From NCBI GenBank assembly GCA_949288785.1, contig CASELQ010000006.1:1-48888 (forward strand): a stretch of 48,888 bases of DNA, in the 5' to 3' direction. Source of the DNA: an uncultured Eubacteriales bacterium. Its GTDB lineage: Bacteria; Bacillota; Clostridia; Christensenellales; Borkfalkiaceae. Each line of letters starts with the position of its first letter. Positions within the stretch are counted from its first letter, which is position 1. The position numbers and the translations under genes are program-made. Below the pieces are notes generated by a model that saw only the letters and a program-made list of their open reading frames with translations, was not told where the DNA came from and did not search any database. Below are positions 16,458-24,685 of this stretch, piece by piece.

Positions 16458-18701
16458 CTAAATGCTGGCTATTATAACGGTGAGCTTTCCCTTTATGTTC
16501 ACTATTTCCTTGCTGCCCACAAACCAGGTGTCACCCAAGGCGGTGTTCATGGTGATATGCCCGTTGCCTATCTTGCCGCTGCCCTCAATCACTATCACCG
16601 CGCGGAAGGACGCGCCCGCCGCCGCAAGCGAAAGTTCTCCGTTCACCCTGTACTTGGTGGCGGTAAAATATTTGCACTGCCCCAGGAGCTGCTTAGAGTA
16701 CCCCGGGAATTCCAGCACGCTGTACTGCGAGCGGAAGTCCGCCTTGTTCTTTTTCATGTCCAAGACGGCAAGCGCCTTGTCTATCTGCAACGGGCGGGAC
16801 TTGCCCTTGTAACTCGCGCGCCCGTAATCGTAAAGGCGGTAGGTTACGTTGGAGGACTGCTGTATCTCGCACACAAGGCAGCCGGGACCTATGGCGTGCA
16901 CGGTACGCGCCTTCAAAAAATAGGTCTCTCCCCGCTTTACCGGCACTTTATTCAATATTTGCAGAATGGTGCCGTTTTTAATTCTGTCCCGCACCTCTTC
17001 GTCGGTAACGTCTTTATTGAAACCCATGTATATATAGGCGTCCTTGTCGGCGCTCATTATATACCACATTTCGTTCTTGCCGTAATCTCCCTCGTTGGGG
17101 AAGGCGTACTCGTCGTCCGGATGGACCTGCACGGAGAGAATTTCCCTTGCGTCTATAAACTTTATGAGCAGCGGGAACCGCTCGTAGTCCTGTGCCTTCC
17201 AGCCCAAATTGTCTTTTCCTATGACCTCGATATATTCGCCGAATTTAAGCCCCTTGTACCTGCCGCTTGCCACCCTGCTCTGCCCCGCGCTGTGCGCCGA
17301 GAGTTCCCAGCTTTCGGCAATACGGTCGTGCCTGCCCATGCTTTTTCCCAAAATATCGTGTATCTTGGTACCGCCCCACACAAAGTCCTTTATGTCCGGC
17401 CGAAGCTTTACAAAACACCCCTCTTCCGCCTTTTCGAGCGCGCGCGCCGAATTAGACCTGCTGTTTTCGGTCTTTATGAGCGTTACCGCGCGGCGGCCGC
17501 CGTTGGTTATTTCGTAACTTACGCCGCTTTTGAAAAACAGGTTCTCGTTGGCTTTGGTGGTAACGGGTTCGCGCTCCTTGCCGTGCACGCTCTCTATACA
17601 CCCGTCCAGCACGTAAAAATTGACGCATGCGCCCGGCGGCACGGTGTCCTCCATAACGCTCTTGGGGTACACGGTTATCTTGCTCACCTTATAGTCCCCG
17701 CTGAAACTCAAAGCCTCTTCCACGCCCCAGTCCTCGTAATGCACGGGATAGTCGTCAAAATACTTTTTCTCGTTCTGATAATAGATTTTGGCTATTTCCT
17801 TTACGCCCGTCTTACTGTCCTTTCGGGTTACGAAAACCGCGTCCTTGGTACTCGCTATAAGTATGTTTTTAAGGTCGTTGGCAACTACAAGCATGTCGCT
17901 TGCGTTGTTTATTATGCTCACGTCCTTGCAGTTATAACTTATACTGCCGGAATTGTTTTCCTGCGCCCCCACGATGTTGTAATATGACATAATGTCGGTT
18001 ATTCGCTGGCAGGTTATCCTTGCCAAAACCATCTCGTACTCTTCGGTTTTCATCACGTCCGCCATGCCGAGGTGGGAGACGTAATCGTGATTTTCCACGA
18101 ACACGTTCTCGCTTATACGGATATTTTTGCACTGCTCCAAAAACGCCCTGTCCACGTTCTTTAACAGCACCGAAACTTTGGCGCCCAGTATCCCGCAGTC
18201 CACGTAACAGTATTTGCCCCACACCGAGGCGTACTTTAACTTTCCGCCCGACACCTCGAAATAATGATTGCCGTACTGCTTTTCCTTGGGCGCAGTTACC
18301 ACCACGCCTATTTTATCCCGCTTTATCACCTCTTTTAAGTGGGTTATGCAGCTGTTATACTCCCCGTCGATAATATTGTCCGTGGAAACGACCAAAAACT
18401 CCTCGTTCCCGTCGAAATTGAGCGCAAGCGTTATTATGGAGGGCGCCGTTTTAAGGGGCGATTCTTCCATCAGAATGGAATATTTGAGATCCTGAAAGTC
18501 CTGCAGCTGCGCCTTTACTATGCTTTCGTGTCTTTTATTGGCGATAATTATAAATTCATCGCAGAAAGGTATATTCCTGAGAATTGCTTCCTGGAACATT
18601 GAACGCCCTTTGCGTATTTCCATAAATTGTTTGGGATAATTTTTTCTGGAAAGCGGCCACAGTCTGTCTCCGCTCCCTCCCGCCAGAATAAGACACTTCA
18701 T
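16458..18701 (-). CDS. Mannose-1-P guanylyltransferase-like / mannose-6-P isomerase fusion
   Basis: A 747-aa three-part protein. Residues 1-240 are a sugar nucleotidyltransferase domain with LAGGSGDRLWPLSRKNYPKQF. Residues 245-410 match the beta-helix and cupin tail of ManC-type enzymes, but the usual HHHR cupin metal motif is absent. Residues 430-747 are a complete type I phosphomannose isomerase, with zinc ligands in QVHPDD (525-530), E544 in KNEMWY and H602 in VHAIGPG. The nucleotidyltransferase half lacks the normal EKP and FWNSG motifs (positions 140-175 read TAPKEKQYG and YVDCGILGAK), so its catalysis or specificity may differ. Guanylyltransferases with a C-terminal type II isomerase cupin are common; adding a type I isomerase is unusual. 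The isomerase converts fructose-6-P to mannose-6-P, feeding GDP-mannose. It follows the phosphohexomutase gene by 7 bases. Confidence 0.85.
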   Translation of the reverse strand: MKCLILAGGSGDRLWPLSRKNYPKQFMEIRKGRSMFQEAILRNIPFCDEFIIIANKRHESIVKAQLQDFQDLKYSILMEESPLKTAPSIITLALNFDGNEEFLVVSTDNIIDGEYNSCITHLKEVIKRDKIGVVVTAPKEKQYGNHYFEVSGGKLKYASVWGKYCYVDCGILGAKVSVLLKNVDRAFLEQCKNIRISENVFVENHDYVSHLGMADVMKTEEYEMVLARITCQRITDIMSYYNIVGAQENNSGSISYNCKDVSIINNASDMLVVANDLKNILIASTKDAVFVTRKDSKTGVKEIAKIYYQNEKKYFDDYPVHYEDWGVEEALSFSGDYKVSKITVYPKSVMEDTVPPGACVNFYVLDGCIESVHGKEREPVTTKANENLFFKSGVSYEITNGGRRAVTLIKTENSRSNSARALEKAEEGCFVKLRPDIKDFVWGGTKIHDILGKSMGRHDRIAESWELSAHSAGQSRVASGRYKGLKFGEYIEVIGKDNLGWKAQDYERFPLLIKFIDAREILSVQVHPDDEYAFPNEGDYGKNEMWYIMSADKDAYIYMGFNKDVTDEEVRDRIKNGTILQILNKVPVKRGETYFLKARTVHAIGPGCLVCEIQQSSNVTYRLYDYGRASYKGKSRPLQIDKALAVLDMKKNKADFRSQYSVLEFPGYSKQLLGQCKYFTATKYRVNGELSLAAAGASFRAVIVIEGSGKIGNGHITMNTALGDTWFVGSKEIVNIKGKLTVIIASI

Positions 18702-18708
18702 TTAAGCG

Positions 18709-20484
18709 TTACTCCCGCTCTTTTATAAGCCCCGTGAACGCGGCGGATAAATCTTTAAGCATTTTGTCCGCGCTCTCTAAGGAACCGCCCTTTACGCCCA
18801 TATATACCTTTATCTTGGGCTCCGTGCCGGAAGGGCGAACGCAGCACCAGCCCGATTCAAGCTCAAAATACAGCACGTCCGAAACGGGCAGACCCGTGCC
18901 GCCTTTATCCGCTTTGTTTCCGCGTTCAAAGCAAAATATCCGCCCGGTAAGAAAATCTTTTACTTCGGTTACCCTGTAACCGCCTATTTTGGAAGGGGTA
19001 TCTTCTCTCAGCCGTGCGGTCAGGCGGCGCATGGCCGCGGCGCCGTCCGCCCCGTAAAAGGTCTTTGACCACAGCCCCTCTTTATAACATCCGTATTCCG
19101 AATACATATTATCCATTACTTCGGGAAGAGTTAGCCCCTTTTCGGCATAATAGCACGCCGCCTCGGCAAGCGCTGCCACTGCGGAAACCGCGTCCTTATC
19201 ACGCGCATAACTTCCGGTAAGGCAGCCGTAACTCTCTTCAAACCCGAAAAGATATTTATACGCGCCTTTTTCCGCGCAATATTTTCCGCCGTTATCTTTT
19301 ACGGCGCGCTCGAACTCCTTTATCTTTTCGCCGATATACTTAAAGCCCGTAAGCACCTCTATAAGGGTAACGCCGTACTTTGCGGCTATTGCCTTTGCCA
19401 TATCCGTGGAAACCACGGTGGTAACCACAGCCCCGTTTTTTCCGATATCCTGCAAAATCCCCTTTTCGCGCATGCGTGCAAGGCGGTATTCGAGGATGAG
19501 CGCCCCGCTCATATTCCCCGTGAACGCGCGGTAATTCCCGCTCTTATCCCCGGCGTAAATGCCCAGCCTGTCCGCATCCGGGTCGGTTGCCATTACTATA
19601 TCCGCGCCGTTTTTGCTCGCAAGTTCCAGCGCCAACTTAAAAGCCGCGGGATCCTCCGGGTTAGGATAGCGGAGAGTGGGAAAATTCCCGTCCGGCTCGG
19701 CCTGCTCCGCTACCACGCTCACGTTTTTAAACCCCATGCGGGAAAGCACATTGAGCACCGGCATTCTGCCCGCGCCGTTTAAGGGCGTGTATACTATTTT
19801 AAGGCTTTGGGCGCGCTTTTTTATTACCTCCGGGCACAAGACGGTGCCGCACACCGCGGCAAAATACGCCTCGTCCGTCTCTTCCCCTATCGTTACTATA
19901 AGCCCGCGGCGTACCCCCTCTTCAAAGGATACGCGCTTTATGCAGGAATAGTCGCCTGCCCCGCGCACGCTCTCCGTTATGAGCTTATCCTGCGGGGGGA
20001 CTATCTGCCCGCCGTCCTCATTATATACCTTGTAACCGTTGTATTCGGGGGGATTGTGGCTTGCGGTTATGACCACCCCCGCTTTGGCTTTCAGCTGCCG
20101 CACCGCAAACGAAAGTTCGGGCGTGGGGCGCACCCCCGAAAATATATACGCCTTTATGCCGTTAGCCGCAAGTATCCTCGCCGTGTCCTCCGCAAATTCT
20201 TTTGACATCTTTCTGCTGTCGTAAGCTATGGCAACGCTGCCGCCGCCCGCAGAATTCAAGTAGTTTGAAAGCCCCTGCGTGGCCTTCCCCACGGTGTAAA
20301 AGTTCATGCGGTTAGTGCCCGCGCCCAATACCCCGCGCATGCCGCCCGTGCCGAAGGAAAGTTCTTTATAAAACCTGTCCTCTATCTCTTTCGGGTCATC
20401 TATTTTTTTAAGCTCTTTCTTGGTGGCGGCATCGAATATATCGCCCGTAAGCCACCTTTGATACTCTTTAAGATAATCGGTCAT
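18709..20484 (-). CDS. Phosphohexomutase (phosphoglucomutase/phosphomannomutase, PgcA-like)
   Basis: A 591-aa alpha-D-phosphohexomutase that interconverts hexose 6- and 1-phosphates. The phosphoserine loop is VVITASHNPPEYNGYKVY, the metal loop is DPDADRLGI, the sugar-recognition motif is GFEESYG, and the phosphate-binding loop near the C-terminus is RPSGTEPKIKVYMG. The length and motifs match the long Bacillota type (PgcA). It sits between a mannose-6-P isomerase fusion and a mannose-1-P guanylyltransferase, so it probably makes mannose-1-P here; glucose-1-P activity is also likely. Its ATG overlaps the upstream guanylyltransferase stop by 4 bases, showing tight coupling. Confidence 0.93.
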   Translation of the reverse strand: MTDYLKEYQRWLTGDIFDAATKKELKKIDDPKEIEDRFYKELSFGTGGMRGVLGAGTNRMNFYTVGKATQGLSNYLNSAGGGSVAIAYDSRKMSKEFAEDTARILAANGIKAYIFSGVRPTPELSFAVRQLKAKAGVVITASHNPPEYNGYKVYNEDGGQIVPPQDKLITESVRGAGDYSCIKRVSFEEGVRRGLIVTIGEETDEAYFAAVCGTVLCPEVIKKRAQSLKIVYTPLNGAGRMPVLNVLSRMGFKNVSVVAEQAEPDGNFPTLRYPNPEDPAAFKLALELASKNGADIVMATDPDADRLGIYAGDKSGNYRAFTGNMSGALILEYRLARMREKGILQDIGKNGAVVTTVVSTDMAKAIAAKYGVTLIEVLTGFKYIGEKIKEFERAVKDNGGKYCAEKGAYKYLFGFEESYGCLTGSYARDKDAVSAVAALAEAACYYAEKGLTLPEVMDNMYSEYGCYKEGLWSKTFYGADGAAAMRRLTARLREDTPSKIGGYRVTEVKDFLTGRIFCFERGNKADKGGTGLPVSDVLYFELESGWCCVRPSGTEPKIKVYMGVKGGSLESADKMLKDLSAAFTGLIKERE

Positions 20485-21545
20485 AACAGCTCCGTTCTGC
20501 CCTGTTTTTCAAGCAATTCGGTAATTTTTTTAACTTCCTGCGCACGCTCCTTGGGGCAGACCAGCACCGCGTCCGCCGTTTCGGCGATAACGAGCCCTTT
20601 AACCCCCAGCGCCGCTATCAGCCTGCCGCCCGAAAAGGCGTAAGTATCCGTACAATCCGAAAGCAATACGTCCCCCGAGGCGATGTTGCCGCTGCCGTCC
20701 GCTTCCCTCACGGCGCCAAGCATATCCCAGCTGCCCACGTCGCTCCAACCGAAGTCCCCGGGCACAACGTACACCTCTTCCGCGCGCTCCATAACCCCGT
20801 AGTCTATGGAAACGGAGGGCAGTTCGGGGTAAACTTCCGCAACGGTTTTATCCTCTCTTTCCGTGCCCGCCGCCCGGTATATGCGCATAAGCCCCTCGTA
20901 AAGCCCGGGCAGAAACCGCGCAATGTTTTTAAGCATAATCTCTGCGCGGAATACGAACACGCCGCTGTTCCAAAAATATTCCCCGCTTTCAAGATATTTT
21001 TTCGCCGTATTTAAGTCCGGCTTTTCGGTAAAGCCCTGCGCGCGCAGCACGCTGCCCGCGCCCGCAGCATGTATATAACCGTACCCCGTGGCGGCAAACG
21101 AGGGAGTAATCCCCAAGGTTACTATCCCGCCTTTTTTTTCCGCCGCCTCCGCCGCAAGCGAAAGGACTTTCGAATAACTTTCTTCATCCTTAATAAAAGC
21201 GTCCGCAGGGGTAACTATGATCACCCCGTCTCCCCGCGTCTTTAAAATTTTGACGGCGGCATAGCCTATTGCCGCGGCGGTATTTTTTGCGCACGGCTCC
21301 GAGATAATATTTTCAATCGGCATTTCGCCGCAAACGGCGGCTGCCGTTTTATCTTTCTGCAATGCGTTGGTTATTATGAAAAGATTCTCTTTTTTTATCG
21401 TACGCGAAAGCCTTGCGGCAGTTTCCGCCACCATGGGCTTTTTGCCGCTTAAAGTAAGGAGCTGCTTGGGATTTTCCTTGCGGGAAAGGGGCCAGAACCG
21501 CGCGCCGCCTCCCCCTGCCATTATAACGCCGTATATATTCGTCAT
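20481..21545 (-). CDS. manC: Mannose-1-phosphate guanylyltransferase
   Basis: A 354-aa enzyme making GDP-mannose from mannose-1-P and GTP. Canonical motifs are present: MAGGGGARFWPLSRKENPKQ, TPADAF in the metal site, GYGYI, FTEKPD, GEYFWNSGVF, SIDYGVMER and FGWSDVGSW. It lacks a C-terminal isomerase domain, so it is the short form. It overlaps the priming transferase gene and the phosphohexomutase gene by 4 bases each. It is not a recent duplicate of the N-terminal domain of the nearby fusion protein, which is far more divergent. Confidence 0.94.
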   Translation of the reverse strand: MTNIYGVIMAGGGGARFWPLSRKENPKQLLTLSGKKPMVAETAARLSRTIKKENLFIITNALQKDKTAAAVCGEMPIENIISEPCAKNTAAAIGYAAVKILKTRGDGVIIVTPADAFIKDEESYSKVLSLAAEAAEKKGGIVTLGITPSFAATGYGYIHAAGAGSVLRAQGFTEKPDLNTAKKYLESGEYFWNSGVFVFRAEIMLKNIARFLPGLYEGLMRIYRAAGTEREDKTVAEVYPELPSVSIDYGVMERAEEVYVVPGDFGWSDVGSWDMLGAVREADGSGNIASGDVLLSDCTDTYAFSGGRLIAALGVKGLVIAETADAVLVCPKERAQEVKKITELLEKQGRTELL

Positions 21546-22492
21546 TTGGCGCCCGTCCTTTTAAGGACGCCCCCTATCGTCTTGAAAATTATCTTTATGT
21601 CCAGCCATGCCGAACAGTGGTCCACATAATAGAGTTCGAGTTTTTGCCGCTCTCCAGTGCCGTAAGTGCTGTTGTTTCGGCCGTTTGCCGCCCACCAGCC
21701 TATCATTCCGGGTTTTACCGAAAGAAGTTTTGCCATATCTTTCCCGTACTTTTCCTCCGCCTCCGAACGCATTATCGGGCGCGGGCCTATGAGCGATATG
21801 CTGCCGACAAAAACCGCCCAGATGTTGGGAAGCTCGTCCAAACTGGTCTTGCGCAGAAATGCGCCGAGTTTTGTTATGCGGGGGTCGTTGTCTATTTTAT
21901 ATTCGGTCTTGTACTTTTCAAGCTGTTCGGGGGTGAGCATATCCTCAAGCCTGTCCGCATTCTTTTTCATACTGCGGAATTTTGGTATGTAGATGGTCTT
22001 GCCGTTTTTGCCCACCCGTTCGTGTTTATAGAACACGGGCCCCCCGTCGCTGCATTTTACGGCGACGGCTAAAATCAGATATAACCATGAAAATATGATG
22101 AGAAACAGGGCGGAAGAAAAAATGTCGAACGCCCTTTTAAAAAAGAAATAGCATTTTTTACGGAAAGTCTTTTTGGGCGGAACGTATACGCTCTCACCCT
22201 CGCTGCCGCCCGCGGTTTCTTTATCCGCCTGTTCTGCTGCCGCGGCCTCTTCCGCTCCGTTCGCCGCAACAACGGCGCAAGTGCTGCCTGCGCTGGTTTC
22301 GGCATTTGACCCGACAACCTCAGCGCCTTCCGCAGCGCATGCCTCTCCCTGTTCCGTTCGGGAGGCGGGGCTTTGGGCGGGCACTATTTTATTATCAACA
22401 TTATTGTCTATACTGTCGGCCGGACTTCCTTCCCCGTCGTTTTCCCGGGCGGAGGAACCGGAATCTATATTAAAATTGTCGTAATCGCTCAC
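21542..22492 (-). CDS. Undecaprenyl-phosphate sugar-phosphate transferase (WbaP/WcaJ-like)
   Basis: A 316-aa membrane enzyme that transfers a sugar phosphate from a nucleotide sugar to undecaprenyl phosphate, starting repeat-unit synthesis. The catalytic part begins near residue 110 with a membrane helix, followed by DGGPVFYKHERVGKNGK, PKFRSMKKNAD, DPRITKLGAFLRKTSLDELP, SLIGPRP and KPGMIGWWAANGRN, all family motifs. The first 105 residues are an unusual low-complexity acidic extension rich in Ala, Glu, Ser and Gly, with no second domain. The start is GTG at 22492, supported by AAGAGG 6 bases upstream, so the extension is probably translated. It is the first gene of the GDP-mannose unit. The sugar may be glucose, galactose or mannose; sequence alone does not decide. 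Confidence 0.9.
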   Translation of the reverse strand: MSDYDNFNIDSGSSARENDGEGSPADSIDNNVDNKIVPAQSPASRTEQGEACAAEGAEVVGSNAETSAGSTCAVVAANGAEEAAAAEQADKETAGGSEGESVYVPPKKTFRKKCYFFFKRAFDIFSSALFLIIFSWLYLILAVAVKCSDGGPVFYKHERVGKNGKTIYIPKFRSMKKNADRLEDMLTPEQLEKYKTEYKIDNDPRITKLGAFLRKTSLDELPNIWAVFVGSISLIGPRPIMRSEAEEKYGKDMAKLLSVKPGMIGWWAANGRNNSTYGTGERQKLELYYVDHCSAWLDIKIIFKTIGGVLKRTGAK

Positions 22493-22517
22493 GATGACCT
22501 CTTAAATTTAAAAATCA

Positions 22518-22550
22518 AAGTTTAACACAAAAGTTAAAATTAAGTTAAAT
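22518..22550. repeat. Three AAGTTWAA direct repeats in the polysaccharide leader
   Basis: AAGTTTAA (22518), AAGTTAAA (22531) and AAGTTAAA (22542) are spaced 13 and 11 bases apart, roughly one helical turn. They lie between the promoter and the first gene. This could be a regulator site (for example a LytTR- or OmpR-type regulator), but the stretch is AT-rich and chance is a real alternative. Confidence 0.3.
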
Positions 22551-22558
22551 TATTATTA

Positions 22559-22587
22559 AGTATAACATAATAAGCCGCGTTTTGCAA
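22559..22587 (-). promoter_or_regulatory. Sigma-A promoter of the GDP-mannose/priming unit
   Basis: TTGCAA (22582-22587) and TATACT (22559-22564) on the minus strand are 17 bases apart. The start lies about 60 bases before the GTG at 22492. Confidence 0.65.
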
Positions 22588-22682
22588 GCGTTATTTTATA
22601 AGGGTACAAAAAGCGCGTTTAATTTATTCCGGGCTTTAAAAGGTCAGTGCTTTCATCTGCGTTTTCCGCCTGCTTGCCGTTT

Positions 22683-23168
22683 TTACGGCGCCGCCGGCGA
22701 ATCCTTTGCCTTTTCCTGCCTTCTGGACTTAAAAAAGTCCTTTATCAGTTCCGCGCACTCCTTTTTAAGAACGCCGCCCTGATACTCTGCGCTGTGATTT
22801 AATCCGTTTTCCGTGAGCACGGGATAAAGGCTCACCGCACATCCGCTCTTATGCTCGTATGCGCCGAAATACACCTTTTTTATGCGCGCCCCGGCAATGG
22901 CGCCCGCGCACATGGCGCAAGGCTCCAAGGTTACGTACAGTTCGGCGCCCTCTAACCGCCAGCTTTTAAGTTTTGCGCACGCCTTGTTTATCGCCTCTAT
23001 CTCGGCGTGAGCGGTGGCACGCTGATTTTTTTCCATGCGGTTTCGCCCGCGGGAAATTATCCTGCCGCCTATTACTATCACGGCGCCCACGGGCACTTCG
23101 CCCTCTTCTTTGGCGCGGGCGGCCTCTCTCAACGCCTCCCGCATATATTTTTCGGCAACCTGTTGCAT
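22683..23168 (-). CDS. tadA: tRNA adenosine(34) deaminase
   Basis: Deaminates A34 to inosine in the arginine tRNA anticodon (ACG), which is essential for decoding. The protein is 161 aa. Zinc-site motifs are HAEIEAI (His and catalytic Glu) near residue 54 and PCAMCAGAI (two Cys) near residue 84. The N-terminus YMREALREAARAKEEGEVPV and the segment NGLNHSAEYQGGVLKKEC are TadA-specific, separating it from cytidine and guanine deaminases. GGAGAAG precedes the ATG. It lies upstream of the polysaccharide locus on the same strand. Confidence 0.96.
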   Translation of the reverse strand: MQQVAEKYMREALREAARAKEEGEVPVGAVIVIGGRIISRGRNRMEKNQRATAHAEIEAINKACAKLKSWRLEGAELYVTLEPCAMCAGAIAGARIKKVYFGAYEHKSGCAVSLYPVLTENGLNHSAEYQGGVLKKECAELIKDFFKSRRQEKAKDSPAAP

Positions 23169-23225
23169 AATCTTCTCCGTTCTCTCTAAATCTTATACTA
23201 ATACTAAACGGCGGCCCTGCCCATT

Positions 23226-24005
23226 TTAAAACCCGCCGCCTTCAAAAAACATCTCGGTTACAGCCGATAAGACGTTCCTATTCTTTTCAAAGATCTTACC
23301 TGCCTGCCGCGGACTTATCGGATGCGCAAGGTAATCTTCGCCCACCTCTAAGGTAAGGGCGGGTATGTGCAGTTTTTCCACGCACCAGTCTTTATATCCG
23401 CCCGCCGAAATACCGGCGTCCCCCAAGGGGTAACCCGTAACCTGCGAAACTTTTTTTGCTATCTTCAAATCTCGTTTCCGCCTTTCGCCCTGCTGGAAAA
23501 ACTCCCAGTAAATCACCTCGCCCTTGCTGTGATAGCTTAAAGTCATATCCGGGTTGGTCTTAAAAGTAAAGTCCCTCAAAGCGCGCGATTCGCTTTCGGA
23601 AAAGGGGCGCTCTCCTATATAATTTTCCGCGCCCGGCGTTTTCACGTTTTTAGCGCCGGTGCCCCAGCGCGCATCGAAATTCACGTTCAAGTCCACGCCG
23701 CGCCCGTTGGCTTTATAAAGCGGGTTTACGTTTTCGGCTATCTCTATCCCGTCCGGGTTGACAGCCGGCAAAAAATATACCGTGCCGCGCACGCCCCGTT
23801 TCGCAAAATCTTCTGCCATAAGGGCGGCAAGGTACGCCGTTACGTATTCTCTTGCGTGCATGGCGTACTGGGCAAGTATTACGGGGCGGGCGGTCTTTTT
23901 TACCGCAACGAAATATATGGGTCTGCCATCTTCGCTGTAACCCGAAACGCCCTTATCTCCGCCAAAGGACTTATAAAAATACTCGGTATCGGATAAAACG
24001 CTCAT
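23226..24005 (-). CDS. M14-family zinc carboxypeptidase
   Basis: A 259-aa metallopeptidase. Zinc ligands are in HAREYVTA (HxxE, near residue 72) and in SYHSKGEVIYWEF. NPDGIEIAE, NGRGVDLNVNFDARW (Asn/Arg substrate binding) and the catalytic Glu in TLEVGED complete the M14 active site. The sequence is closest in style to the gamma-D-glutamyl-diaminopimelate peptidases that act on peptidoglycan peptides. There is no signal peptide, so a cytoplasmic role in muropeptide recycling is likely; that is inference. I see no clear Shine-Dalgarno before the ATG at 24005, and no in-frame alternative upstream. The 206 bases to rlmH upstream hold no recognisable feature. Confidence 0.87.
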   Translation of the reverse strand: MSVLSDTEYFYKSFGGDKGVSGYSEDGRPIYFVAVKKTARPVILAQYAMHAREYVTAYLAALMAEDFAKRGVRGTVYFLPAVNPDGIEIAENVNPLYKANGRGVDLNVNFDARWGTGAKNVKTPGAENYIGERPFSESESRALRDFTFKTNPDMTLSYHSKGEVIYWEFFQQGERRKRDLKIAKKVSQVTGYPLGDAGISAGGYKDWCVEKLHIPALTLEVGEDYLAHPISPRQAGKIFEKNRNVLSAVTEMFFEGGGF

Positions 24006-24211
24006 ACGGTATTTTATGCCGGGCTCTGCCGCCGCGCCACTTTTAAGTTAAAATCGCCGTGTTACGCCCGCAGCCGCGCCGTTCCGAATAACACCGCCCG
24101 TCGTCGTTTTCCGCCGTGTATTCCACTGAAAGCACGCCCGCCGAATAAAAGCGCCCGCACGTTTTTCTCCGACCGCGGCGCAACGCATAAGTCAGGCGGC
24201 CAGCCCGAAAA

Positions 24212-24685
24212 CTATTTATGATAGGCGCTGCCGCCGAGTATAGAAAACGCCCTGTATATCTGTTCGGTGAGCATAAGCCTGAAAAGAGTGTGCGGAAAGG
24301 TCATGTCCGAAAAGGAAAGCAGCATGTCCGCCCGCCTTTTTATCTCGTCCGAAAGCCCGTAAGAGCCGCCTATCACGAAGGTAATTTCCCCGAAACCCGC
24401 GGCGGCGTAAGCCGATAGCTTTTCCGCCAGCCCCGCGCTTGAAATTTTTTTACCTTCAATTGCGGCGGCTATCACCTTGCCTTTTAAAAGGGGCAAAAGC
24501 CTTTCGCCCTCTCTTTGTCTTATTATCTCCTCTCCAGCGGCGCTTGTCTTTTTAAATGTCTCTTCCGCCGCCTCTATGATTTTAAAATCGCAATAGCGGG
24601 AAAGGCGGGCGGAATATTCGGCTATGCCTTCCGCAAAATATTTCTCTTTCACTCTGCCCACGGCGGCAACGCGCACCTTTATCAT
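24212..24685 (-). CDS. rlmH: 23S rRNA pseudouridine(1915) N3-methyltransferase
   Basis: A 157-aa SPOUT-class methyltransferase acting on helix 69 of 23S rRNA in assembled 70S ribosomes. Family motifs are FVIGGSYGLSDEI (the knot, binding S-adenosylmethionine), FPHTLFRLMLTEQIYRAF and the invariant C-terminal GSAYHK. The frame opens at 24721, but the family N-terminus MIKVRVAAVGRVKE starts at 24685, where the ATG overlaps the upstream CPBP stop as ATGA. The two genes are therefore translationally coupled. Confidence 0.96.
   Translation of the reverse strand: MIKVRVAAVGRVKEKYFAEGIAEYSARLSRYCDFKIIEAAEETFKKTSAAGEEIIRQREGERLLPLLKGKVIAAAIEGKKISSAGLAEKLSAYAAAGFGEITFVIGGSYGLSDEIKRRADMLLSFSDMTFPHTLFRLMLTEQIYRAFSILGGSAYHK

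Noticed and set aside
16377..17987. Plus-strand frame of 536 codons opposite the guanylyltransferase/isomerase fusion
   Set aside because: Antisense to a clearly recognisable enzyme; composition is Val/His/Arg-rich with no motif and no Shine-Dalgarno.
20481..21545. ManC as a recent or assembly duplicate of the fusion protein's first domain
   Set aside because: The two differ in most motif residues, so they are distant homologues and not a duplication artefact.
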